IMG/VR virus record: IMGVR_UViG_3300042549_001890
Span: 1 to 28,412 of that record
Length of the DNA stretch: 28,412 nt
Source of the DNA: a virus
Strand: one strand, 5' to 3'
Shown: piece by piece, positions 23,701 to 28,412 of the stretch
Numbering within the stretch: position 1 is the first letter of the stretch
Layout: each line of letters opens with the position of its first letter
The notes under the pieces: generated by a model
What the model was told of the DNA's origin: nothing
Database searches by the model: none
What the model saw: the letters and a program-made list of their open reading frames with translations, nothing else
Translations under genes and position numbers: made by a program

Positions 23701-24998
23701 GATTTTATATCAGACTGCATGATAGTCATCTGGTCTAGTAATGAATCATCTCCAGTTTTCTTATAGTCTAAAGATAACTTTTCAAATTTGTTTATTTTTT
23801 CATCTAATCCTCTTTTAGATGCAGCTGTGTTTCTATACTCTTTAGTTATGTAGTTCTCAAACTCACCTTCAGTTAACATGTACTCACCATATCTATATGG
23901 ATCCTTTGAAGTTATATTAACTAATTTTTTAACGTCTAATTTTTCATCATTTAATGCGGATACCTCATACTCATTTAGATATTTCCCATTCATGAACGAC
24001 TTCAGTATGCTAGCTTGTTCTTCAGGTGACGAAGACTGTAAGTCTATATCTATAGCGTCAGTATATGTAACTCCATCTGAGGAATAACTTACCTTCATAG
24101 CGTCTCCCATTCCAGACTCTTCGAATGAAAATCCATACTTACCAAACTGCTTATTCATCAAAGGAACTGTACTTTCTTCAGTAAGTCCCATTTGTTTTGA
24201 ATTAACAATATTATCGATAGACTTAGATAGCTTATCTTTTTTGAGTCCTGATTTTAATTTAAAATCCTCTTCTGCATTAAACTCGGCAAGTGCTTTCTTT
24301 GATTTAGGATCGTTAATGTTTCCATTTATATCAACATTATATCCCTTTCTATTAAGCATCTTCAGTGTCTCAGAAGATTTATATTTTTGCTCTAGGTTTA
24401 ATAAATCTTCTGGACTAGCATCCTTTCCTAGGTCTCTTTTTGCTTTTTCTTTTGAAACGAAGTCAACCTGTTGAGTAGAACTCATGCCACTTTCTGGCGT
24501 AACAAAAAAATCTTCCTTGAATGCTTCTTGTGCTATCTCTTGTCCGATAGTAGGAACTTTCTTTTTTTCTTTTTCTTTAGATGGTATTGGTTGCCAGTCT
24601 ATTTTTTCCTCATATCCAGGATCGTAAATCTTACTTGCACTCTTCTCTAATTTATCAACTCTAGATTTTACATCTCCCTTTTGTATCTTTATAAAGTTTC
24701 CAGACTTATTTGTATCTACATACCATCCATCTGTTGTTTTCTTATATACAGCTAGCTCGTTACCAGGAAATGAATACAGTCCCTCAGGCTTTCCTGAAGC
24801 AGAAGAACCCGAAGGCTTTTGCTCTTTCTTGGACTTTGTAACCAATGAAGATAGTAAGTCTGCTGGTTTCAAAAGCGATCCCGTATCCCTTGAAGTAGAC
24901 TCTTTTTTTTTTACTTGTACTGCATCACTTGGCGGTACGAAAGAAGCGTTATCGTTTAAGACAACTGCATCACTTGGAGGTATAAAATTATTTGGCAT
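14733..24998 (-). CDS. giant polyvalent virion-type protein (metallopeptidase, ART-like, ParB-like)
   Basis: A 3421-aa protein, far longer than ordinary virion proteins and similar in plan to phage large polyvalent proteins co-injected with DNA. In order: twin PPSDAV motifs near the N-terminus; helical and Gly/Ala-rich hydrophobic stretches (~470-790); an acidic linker (~880-960); a zinc-metallopeptidase motif HEVFH (1211-1215); an unrecognised domain (1354-1640); an ADP-ribosyltransferase-like segment beginning FHHYS (1661); an SH3/KOW-like barrel (~1807-1846); a ParB-like motif VVDGHHRL (2004-2011); a small helical repeat (KGFSDAGIREYLKQQGY, ~2090); then ~1300 mostly helical residues ending in duplicated GRAGAR. 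RKQ tripeptides at 1354, 1640, 1857, 1874 and 2073 bound the modules. It starts one base after the 512-aa gene. Likely delivered into the host to protect or prepare the cell; specific activities are inference. Confidence 0.9.
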   Translation of the reverse strand: MPNNFIPPSDAVVLNDNASFVPPSDAVQVKKKESTSRDTGSLLKPADLLSSLVTKSKKEQKPSGSSASGKPEGLYSFPGNELAVYKKTTDGWYVDTNKSGNFIKIQKGDVKSRVDKLEKSASKIYDPGYEEKIDWQPIPSKEKEKKKVPTIGQEIAQEAFKEDFFVTPESGMSSTQQVDFVSKEKAKRDLGKDASPEDLLNLEQKYKSSETLKMLNRKGYNVDINGNINDPKSKKALAEFNAEEDFKLKSGLKKDKLSKSIDNIVNSKQMGLTEESTVPLMNKQFGKYGFSFEESGMGDAMKVSYSSDGVTYTDAIDIDLQSSSPEEQASILKSFMNGKYLNEYEVSALNDEKLDVKKLVNITSKDPYRYGEYMLTEGEFENYITKEYRNTAASKRGLDEKINKFEKLSLDYKKTGDDSLLDQMTIMQSDIKSDQRKLAYSVAEIEQTEMNYKQSVGSYILQKEKQGNFVGGIFASLSKGITATPRALMNVGMDILPELLPNSGLNPLEYQNLKDEGFTDAEIGQKVSSKLKRTIGEEVKQGINNIGSLGTVNEEYFSSVDRNILEQAVFGLAESVGASVSGGGNKVAQGIAFFNMSYNSMADEMADEQFDVLNKWEKNLVSGVYGLAIGQLEKIGFNIASGQVKSPFMKKFTSNVVLNALKDMPENASIETVDQLIGTSLKNTMKATGVKVVNGMLSEGTTEGIQSLAETGIKNVVSAYHDGKVFDYVPDLTTKKGLVDALGSALEEAAAGAIGGAVMGSFDVYKKSRVNEQSDEKFQNMYQSLTDSNTLKAVKLNEIEKYKNGSITKEEMQSSVRDINNTVGLLDKIPAKLSTRGKRVAFELLSEKEGLEKEIAGKDENLVATQKARVAEINNNLIKISEDATKEIEQPIQEVTAEGGVSEYQGAGEGQQEVGVGEGIQRDTTVDETNLGDSNIPSEVQEKVVIDKPIITTNTTSEVERVKSLAAEAEDGATLNLDGTKYEGVGLVVPVDSVNTTMEELTPEMIADFIEERQDMIGDAGVVKAGIYKFPNSNQVSIDLSVVVPETSREQAIEFGRLADQESLFDLGTFENVKTGGTGKNPMKFTPEQHREIAKALKEGRLPNVFEQTTEATIEQEVEAIGQLLSGTDQEIDQKASTIVNKKISKTVAKAAKAVSKVIPGTKFIVHDTDASYRAATKEEGMKQSSNGEFNAKTNTIHINGTQANARTVAHEVFHAILINKVKTDANAAATTKRMVQAIASKIDNNPELKKKLEDFISRYEENIQNEEKIAELVGMLAENYNSFSTNVKDIITRWIDKLAKMLNLDPFNRNETYDILNTIARKVAKGTVIKEADINMMSITGVTTDIIESTLPRKQVKTSKDQKLTFVTKEDLIDVDSLISDIVSKKQKVWFWVADQLGRGNYFDSVLNGEHFLDAGPSFALDPENRDNNIIWASGAAKKTLENNISKSDYIFIISGSPQKSKLFNKTVANLIRRRIEGAIEFDNFKKELLEAKPTSAIKSILEKYNSYEDLFMGIDRKSFIIAINEQKTKNTPAKKVLEKYNAFVDPNDLRDGFYQDNNFDMGDIMLVLKADKLGEKSNHSTYETNILGSVIGVPDKIINAYDIMPSEIRDKYRDNMSRSEQSQVVAPYGIGIKEIANRKQLSPETSAKLTKDKDGNFVFHHYSNQKRDVIKPGTGENIITGKEEGGALSAVGGLAMYYTMDNQVEPGVGNVQHTVLIPSDKVYDFNKDPDNFYDEAKKRFEVARPSQSFGNPNYQLAFVTQVANENGYDMVVAKWRNNELRAQTTMSLEAAKENVPMKPIEEETYKVGDDVEVYGSKGKVTSIDGDTITYKGEGVSGEINFKRFPKNISKQITPRKQITDEVTGIEESMEPRKQKPESDIEIITQNLSSQNIIDDEILRNYGNWKLDDTKYIDSKSVNTELPDSAAIPIEGEYKLEIIPISSTDYFYGTDRKGNPLLSRDHWEFDNEDNYQTEQLDMIKEGYNTKKRKPIIVEKSKDGLHIVVDGHHRLTVSKELGKKSILALVRQHDGKEAYLDNSYSKISKSYYEAKKDGSNPEIVKAVESILSKNIIRKQKPLSINDIVRITRDKGFSDAGIREYLKQQGYTQSQIDNAMEPEKSRMFNEAEGVFEKSQNRGKDWNESLQNSIDYIQTSLWYENASDIEREQVIRDFRKSKSQKEKTAPSVAKVLGTQNTDKVTMFIKTLRNEFIKAKQQAANIAVKDIKNKQRSIVVAINQMKRKGSISAAQAASLAKRLAYLNVDNPVMVSRYLEYAERLFNNADYQNQLSLAFKLRKTIRRALKNNQAQVAGMAKAFTSIDPSMMDDVQSYIDNAEKIVSALKRSVSDTKFVLKEAVDIAEMNKFTEDTIEAQDAKIKKEKLSEYQDLVDQGVISEDMELKDIIEVIKSIEGVEIKDKQKKEAELRKYVNKMFDFYSTYINRMLKDGSVDQFSGEELNIDEKSKAIIKQVLEIDINEMSLTDAYNIVESINNFIVNGITDGLEASVRRFNGAKNASDFANTGNKARPLKLLFTKGLSRIQAYNFTTLPVLIDRMFLGVKSGLQFTKAMGLNEFQNGMAKADNTHTKIVDEYGREFSKKNFLGRLVWKMSNGEAFNSAMNTYERGMLAYLKRTLIGTDLQQQNELKRRVSLIKESINTLKIDGDEKQQKMGEIYEELFNKLGLDESNINIIDIESRVDPTNSAAVNWWINKWSEHYSDLYDVSLAVYNTQLGKDLNYTPDRYSKINNETFLLDSTEDMGSFGVDLGLVTDKNKAGVLMESNKNFGTLLNRDDQNKSRFVNLDFDMSNSNSMKAALIDINTAAPIVQIASFMNSKAMNKIIEIKEDREILKKRINNYIRQSKHKSFTTDTSFNEANKLLDTLSSIGTAKALGTIMAPLLQTVPVIMNTIVNTGRTFNLFDLVSDNDYNKWLNSSGMAIINRGMESSSQISSGNKYLEKVANSKGAQLTSAIRDLNKFYLKKFLANPDVYIARASWKAYYLKDLKLQGVDTRSIDWNTHEINQDAADYAQHMVDRQQNVSDPMLMGDFMSSSDSTKKAIRKILLPFANFILNQKTRMASDLRTIFYSNSIKEDKVAAVKSISGLLVEIAVFNAMGVVFKELWGQAAAALMGYEEPEEEEDKRKKYTKEQFGVNLIKDLLSPNPLADGIIVFAVNEIASKAQDFTYSNDDLKIAIDQRNKYLESRDKDPMDTKTEKEFRDQWISEQKFNFEQYNSEKVFSAGTLTIVIDKAIEFMELTNAASTGKYTKEYNGKEVEKILLPEDQKKLELAVWLDGLFLSGLLPREGGTIAKKMQKIAESRGLTETQYEEYKAIKKATGDVEGYKLDLMKSTMKIDNVISEIERVERNGGLTKEQSKVYSEVRYTLKDVSISDLEKIQQGITAKEIISKSTGSGRAGARSSGRAGARY

Positions 24999-24999
24999 T

Positions 25000-26538
25000 T
25001 TATTTCTTTTTATATGTTACACCATCTGCACCAACTAGTGTCTGTCCTGGCTTTAAGGTGGCCCATTTTTTATTAAACTCTGCTTGTGTTATTTTTTCTG
25101 GAGTACTAGCTGCACTAGATTTACCACTACTCATGTATGATTCCTTCTCTCTATTATATTGATTTAATGCATCAGCTGATCCTGCTGCGCCTGTACTTCC
25201 GTATATAAATGGAGCTAATTCTTGACCGCTTTTAACTACTGCAATAGGATTTAATTTATCTACAGTTCCATCGTCTAAGAATCCTCGTATTTGTAATCCT
25301 CCTGATCCCCATGCTATATCATATCTTGCACCAGTTAAATTAGTTAGCATTTCTGCTGATCTTTTTGGATCTGTTTTAGATAAGTCAAACGCATTTTTAA
25401 TTACTTCATACGTTGCAAATTCTTGCTTTTCAGGAGTCTTTCCACCACCACCGCCGCCGCCTCCGCCATATGCTTGGCGAGCTTGTCCAGTAACTTTAGT
25501 CTCCATCTGTCCGTCTATTTCAATGTCTACCATTTCTTCAGCACGCGTTCTTTGAGCTGGTGTTAGTTCTGGATTTATAGTTCCGTCAGGACCGATAGTC
25601 TTCTTAACCATATTGAAGTCTATCTCATCTAGCTGCTCTTTAGTAGGGCTAGTATCAGGTCGATTAGCTATTCTATTCTGCTCAGTTATCTCAGCAATCT
25701 CTTCAGCTCTTTTCTTTTTGTAGTCTGCGTCTGTAGTATAGAACACTGGTATCATGCCTCCATTATCAGCAAGCACTCCAAGTGTGGCTCTAGGCGTAGT
25801 TAGTATAGACTTAACTACAGCTGCTTTCATGTCTTTATATCTAGGTTGATTCTTTATAGACGCTGTAGTCAACTCTCCTCCACGACCTAAATCTTTAAAT
25901 GTCTCAAGCATGTTCCAGTTTCCTGTTAATGCCTTCACCGAGTCTGTAACTACAATCTTATTGTCTTGAATATTTTGAGGTAGGTTTAACGCCCTAACAT
26001 CCTTTAGATCGCTAGATATCTGACCAGTCTTAGGATCAATCTTAGAGTACATAATAGAACCATCTTGAGATACATTGAACTTTGCATCCTTCATCTCAGC
26101 AAGTGAACCAAAGTCGTTAAGCAACTCAAGTTCAAAAGTAGAAGCCGTCCCGTCTTGTTGACGTTTCATTACCTCCTCTATACGAGCGTCGAATGTCTTA
26201 GCTGATCCAGCAAGAATTCCAGTGTACTCGTTTAAGTTATTAATCTTTTTTCTATACTCCGCTGGGGATAGTTGACCTGCCTTTAAGGATGCGTTCCATG
26301 CGTTTACCATGTTTCTTCCATCGTTCTGGAAGGTTAGTACCATGTCACCGAATGTCTGATTCTTGCTCTGATCGATCTCATTCATCTTGGTGATGTTGTC
26401 AGACGCGATCTTATCTAAGTCAGTTCTTTCTTTCTGTACAGCCTCTCCTACTCCAGTAACCTTTTCGGCCAACTTGTTGCTTAATGCCTCCCAGTCTACT
26501 CTCTTTGGGGCTACGAACCCTGAATATGTTTCTGCCAT
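25000..26538 (-). CDS. virion-type structural or ejection protein (512 aa)
   Basis: A soluble, mostly helical 512-aa protein: an N-terminal MAETYSGFVAPKRVDWEALS, long charged helices (about 20-140), a beta-richer middle, a nine-glycine run before KTPEKQEF (~366-374), and a C-terminal cap WATLKPGQTLVGADGVTYKK. No enzyme motif is visible. Its place between the internal virion protein and the giant polyvalent protein in the late block suggests a second internal or ejection protein of a short-tailed phage. The intergenic gap to the giant gene is one base and to the upstream gene ten bases, so the three are co-translated. Confidence 0.8.
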   Translation of the reverse strand: MAETYSGFVAPKRVDWEALSNKLAEKVTGVGEAVQKERTDLDKIASDNITKMNEIDQSKNQTFGDMVLTFQNDGRNMVNAWNASLKAGQLSPAEYRKKINNLNEYTGILAGSAKTFDARIEEVMKRQQDGTASTFELELLNDFGSLAEMKDAKFNVSQDGSIMYSKIDPKTGQISSDLKDVRALNLPQNIQDNKIVVTDSVKALTGNWNMLETFKDLGRGGELTTASIKNQPRYKDMKAAVVKSILTTPRATLGVLADNGGMIPVFYTTDADYKKKRAEEIAEITEQNRIANRPDTSPTKEQLDEIDFNMVKKTIGPDGTINPELTPAQRTRAEEMVDIEIDGQMETKVTGQARQAYGGGGGGGGGKTPEKQEFATYEVIKNAFDLSKTDPKRSAEMLTNLTGARYDIAWGSGGLQIRGFLDDGTVDKLNPIAVVKSGQELAPFIYGSTGAAGSADALNQYNREKESYMSSGKSSAASTPEKITQAEFNKKWATLKPGQTLVGADGVTYKKK

Positions 26539-26548
26539 AATTATTTAT

Positions 26549-27250
26549 TTAATACCATTGTGGCGGAGTAAATGCAGACGTATCTACTTCTGTGCCATTA
26601 TCTCCAGTAACAGATCCAGTATAATTAGCTTTAGGTTTTTTATAAGTTGTGGATAATGCATCAGATGCTACTGCTCCTTTTTTCTTTCCATAACCTGGTC
26701 CTATTAATCCACCAAAACTACCAGCGGCAGATCCTAAGCTGCCAACGGCTCCTGCAATTGCTTCAGTCTTTGCAGTCTCAGCAGCAGATTTAGCTTGTTG
26801 AGCGCCAGTAAGTTCTGCCTGATACATTGCAGATTCTCTTTCACCTCTTCGCATTTCTATATTAGCTCCAGCAGTTGCTTGAGCCATATCTCTATTTAAC
26901 TTAGCCTCTCCAGCTTGTGCTGCAAGACCCATCTCTGCCTCACCAGCAGCTCCAACTATATTACCAGCTGCGCCAATTACTCCTTCAACTCCAGCTCCTT
27001 GAGCTGCGCCAAGAGCTGCCTGAGTAGAACGATCGATGCCTTGTTGTGCCATCTCAAACCCTAGTGTAGGAACCTGAACCTGTGCAAACATGTTCTGCTC
27101 CTTAATTCCTTTCATTTGTTGGGCTGCCGCTGCTGCTGCTTGACCAGCCGCCTTAGCCTGCTTGTTGGCCTTTACCGCTTGTCCGATATTCATTCCCATT
27201 CCAGCTAAGGCTGTTCCACCTGCTATGATTGCTGTTGTTGCTACTGGCAT
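26549..27250 (-). CDS. internal virion / DNA-ejection protein (233 aa)
   Basis: A 233-aa, strongly Ala/Gly/Gln-rich protein. The N-terminus is a hydrophobic glycine-rich segment (TTAIIAGGTALAGMGMNI), followed by long Ala-rich helices (AKAAGQAAAAAAQQMKG; later EAEMGLAAQAGEAKLNRD), a second Gly-rich hydrophobic patch (AGAVGSLGSAAGSFGGLIG) and a basic/polar tail ending in PPQWY. This is the usual look of podovirus internal core proteins that leave the capsid with the DNA and line or pierce the host envelope. No catalytic motif is present. It heads the ejection-protein trio, downstream of the GNAT gene. Confidence 0.85.
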   Translation of the reverse strand: MPVATTAIIAGGTALAGMGMNIGQAVKANKQAKAAGQAAAAAAQQMKGIKEQNMFAQVQVPTLGFEMAQQGIDRSTQAALGAAQGAGVEGVIGAAGNIVGAAGEAEMGLAAQAGEAKLNRDMAQATAGANIEMRRGERESAMYQAELTGAQQAKSAAETAKTEAIAGAVGSLGSAAGSFGGLIGPGYGKKKGAVASDALSTTYKKPKANYTGSVTGDNGTEVDTSAFTPPQWY

Positions 27251-27272
27251 ACTTTCTTATTGTTGTTTACTA

Positions 27273-27674
27273 TCATAATATCTTTACAAGTTCCTTACAG
27301 TTAGCATCTCCACCAATAAACCCACAGTTCTCATATCTTTTTATTAGAGGTGTGCTCTTTAATGAAGTGTAAATATACATAAAACCTTTATCTTTAGCAA
27401 TAGCTGATAGGTAATTTATTAAAAACTCTATAGCCTCCTTGCGATTCTTTTCTTTGTACTCTTTGTTGGACACGATAAACTCTAGCCAGGCCATCTTACT
27501 ATTTGTAAAGTACATGAACCCAGCACAGATATCTCTACCCTCATGTGACACCATTATACCTCCGCAGCCATTCTCTGGCAACGAGTCCTTGGTTGGAGGT
27601 GTCCAGTTCCAAGACTCCCACCACGGCGTAAGTATCGTGTCGTAGTCTGACTCTATTAGTGCTCTAGCCTCCAT
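27273..27674 (-). CDS. GNAT-family N-acetyltransferase
   Basis: A 133-aa single-domain acetyltransferase. Family features: an N-terminal ESDYDTILTPWWESWNW motif, substrate-side GGIMVSHEGRDICAGFMY, a core strand WLEFIVSNKEY (motif A region, though the classic QxxGxG/A is degenerate), helix KEAIEFLINYLSAIAK, and C-terminal YTSLKSTPLIKRYENCGF, the typical motif B ending. The substrate is unknown; I recall similar GNAT genes beside virion genes in other phages. Its ATG overlaps the stop of the tail gene by one base. Confidence 0.9.
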   Translation of the reverse strand: MEARALIESDYDTILTPWWESWNWTPPTKDSLPENGCGGIMVSHEGRDICAGFMYFTNSKMAWLEFIVSNKEYKEKNRKEAIEFLINYLSAIAKDKGFMYIYTSLKSTPLIKRYENCGFIGGDANCKELVKIL

Positions 27675-28412
27675 TACATGTTGCTTATAAAGGTGGACGA
27701 ACTAACTGAGAATATCTCTACCTCTCCTATGGTTACGTTATCTGGAATAGCCTCGATGTATGGATAAGTCAGCTTAGCCTCCATGTAGTATCCACGCGCT
27801 CCAAACGACTCAGCCTGTGAGTTCTTCACATAGACGATCATGTCGCCAGCTACTGGAGTGTTTACCACTGGAGTAACTAGTGTTATTGATGTAGGCGAGT
27901 GAGAGTTAACAGTTCCTAGCAGCACGAGTGATCCAGCCGTTATTCTATACACCTTGTCGCCTACGCTAATAGATGTTCCGATGTTAAAACTAAATAGCAT
28001 CGTAGGCGATGTGTAAGACAACATCGTTCCTATTCCCTGGGTAGACAACGCCCTTGTATCGATCGTGTCGTTATCGCGTCGTATGTAGGCGTACCACATG
28101 CCCTCCTTCTCCTTGAAGTATGACTCGTCAATAAATCCATTAGACATGTCTGTAGTTATGTCTGCATCCCATGGAGCCGTACTGTCAAGACTAAGTGTCT
28201 TGAACATCTTATTAGATAGTGGCTCTTGATTTATTAGTGTTGTTATAGTTGACGGGTAGTTCTTACCGTAGAAGTTATTTCTTCTTGCGTTTGTGGCGTG
28301 CTTGTATAGGCTGCCCTTATTCCATGTGTACAGGGAGCTATTCATTCCAAGTATCCACTCAGGAACGTATGACCAAAACGAAGTCCAACCACCATTGCCA
28401 TAATTAGAATAT
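27674..28412 (-). CDS. tail / stabilisation-like structural protein (5' end outside window)
   Basis: The frame is open to the right edge, so the gene begins beyond 28412; an ATG at 28345 is internal. The visible part starts with YSNYGNGGWTSFWSY, then PEWILGMNSSLYTW, RRNNFYGKNYPST and KMFKTLSLDST, and ends in a beta-rich domain (FNIGTSISVGDKVYRI; GEVEIFSVSSSTFISNM). I recognise these spaced motifs from tail or stabilisation proteins of Bacteroidota podoviruses, including crAss-like phages, where they sit upstream of ejection proteins. Using the internal ATG would cut off the conserved WTSFWSY segment. The assignment is from memory. Confidence 0.75.
   Translation of the reverse strand, partial: YSNYGNGGWTSFWSYVPEWILGMNSSLYTWNKGSLYKHATNARRNNFYGKNYPSTITTLINQEPLSNKMFKTLSLDSTAPWDADITTDMSNGFIDESYFKEKEGMWYAYIRRDNDTIDTRALSTQGIGTMLSYTSPTMLFSFNIGTSISVGDKVYRITAGSLVLLGTVNSHSPTSITLVTPVVNTPVAGDMIVYVKNSQAESFGARGYYMEAKLTYPYIEAIPDNVTIGEVEIFSVSSSTFISNM

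Noticed and set aside
25415-25470. Nine-glycine run as a frameshift or assembly error
   Set aside because: The frame is intact on both sides, codons for glycine vary, and a flexible linker between domains is plausible.

Overview
The window looks like part of a tailed phage genome (or a phage-derived contig) that infects a member of the Bacteroidota, probably a short-tailed (podovirus-like) phage. The reasons are: DUF3127, YqaJ and VirE-N/helicase replication genes of the kind common in Bacteroidota phages; many small hypothetical proteins typical of those phages; almost no Shine-Dalgarno sites, with A-rich leaders instead; one TTTG-N18-TATATTTA promoter-like site; and a virion block with ejection-type proteins and a giant 3421-residue polyvalent protein. 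No database search was possible, so family names come from motifs and memory.

Layout. Positions 1-3675 (+): AT-rich replication/recombination operon with the end of a probable helicase, a VRR-NUC nuclease, a C5 cytosine methyltransferase, a conserved 171-aa protein, a YqaJ exonuclease and a DUF3127 OB-fold protein with an SSB-like acidic tail, closed by a strong hairpin (3700-3742). Positions 3743-5500 (+): a run of small unrelated ORFs separated by folded TAAC...GTTA elements that look like integron attC recombination sites. This is the most unusual part of the window. Positions 5497-5928: a gene-free stretch with two tRNA-like but non-canonical structures and a 12-nt direct repeat. Positions 5929-10197 (+): a compositionally different, more GC-rich operon with primase-helicase, SF2 helicase and a second VRR-NUC nuclease. 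Positions 10243-11719 (+): an AT-rich tandem family of six small paralogs (MTAVE...EQYYNETFK), interrupted by one unrelated gene. Positions 11721-14719 (+): small phage genes, a metallophosphoesterase and two tiny ORFs, ended by a terminator at 14700-14728.

Positions 14733-28412 (-): the convergent late block, read from the right edge: a partial tail protein, a GNAT acetyltransferase, an Ala/Gly-rich internal virion protein, a 512-aa virion-type protein and the giant polyvalent protein. The giant protein carries a HEVFH metallopeptidase motif, an ART-like segment, an SH3/KOW-like segment, a ParB-like motif and a long helical C-terminal part. Domain modules are separated by recurring RKQ tripeptides and by visible changes in base composition.

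Working together: the plus-strand genes plausibly copy, recombine and methylate the phage DNA (primase-helicase, helicases, exonuclease, OB-fold protein, nucleases, methyltransferase), while the minus-strand genes build the tail and the proteins delivered into the host with the DNA. The cassette-like and paralog arrays are accessory regions lying between core genes.
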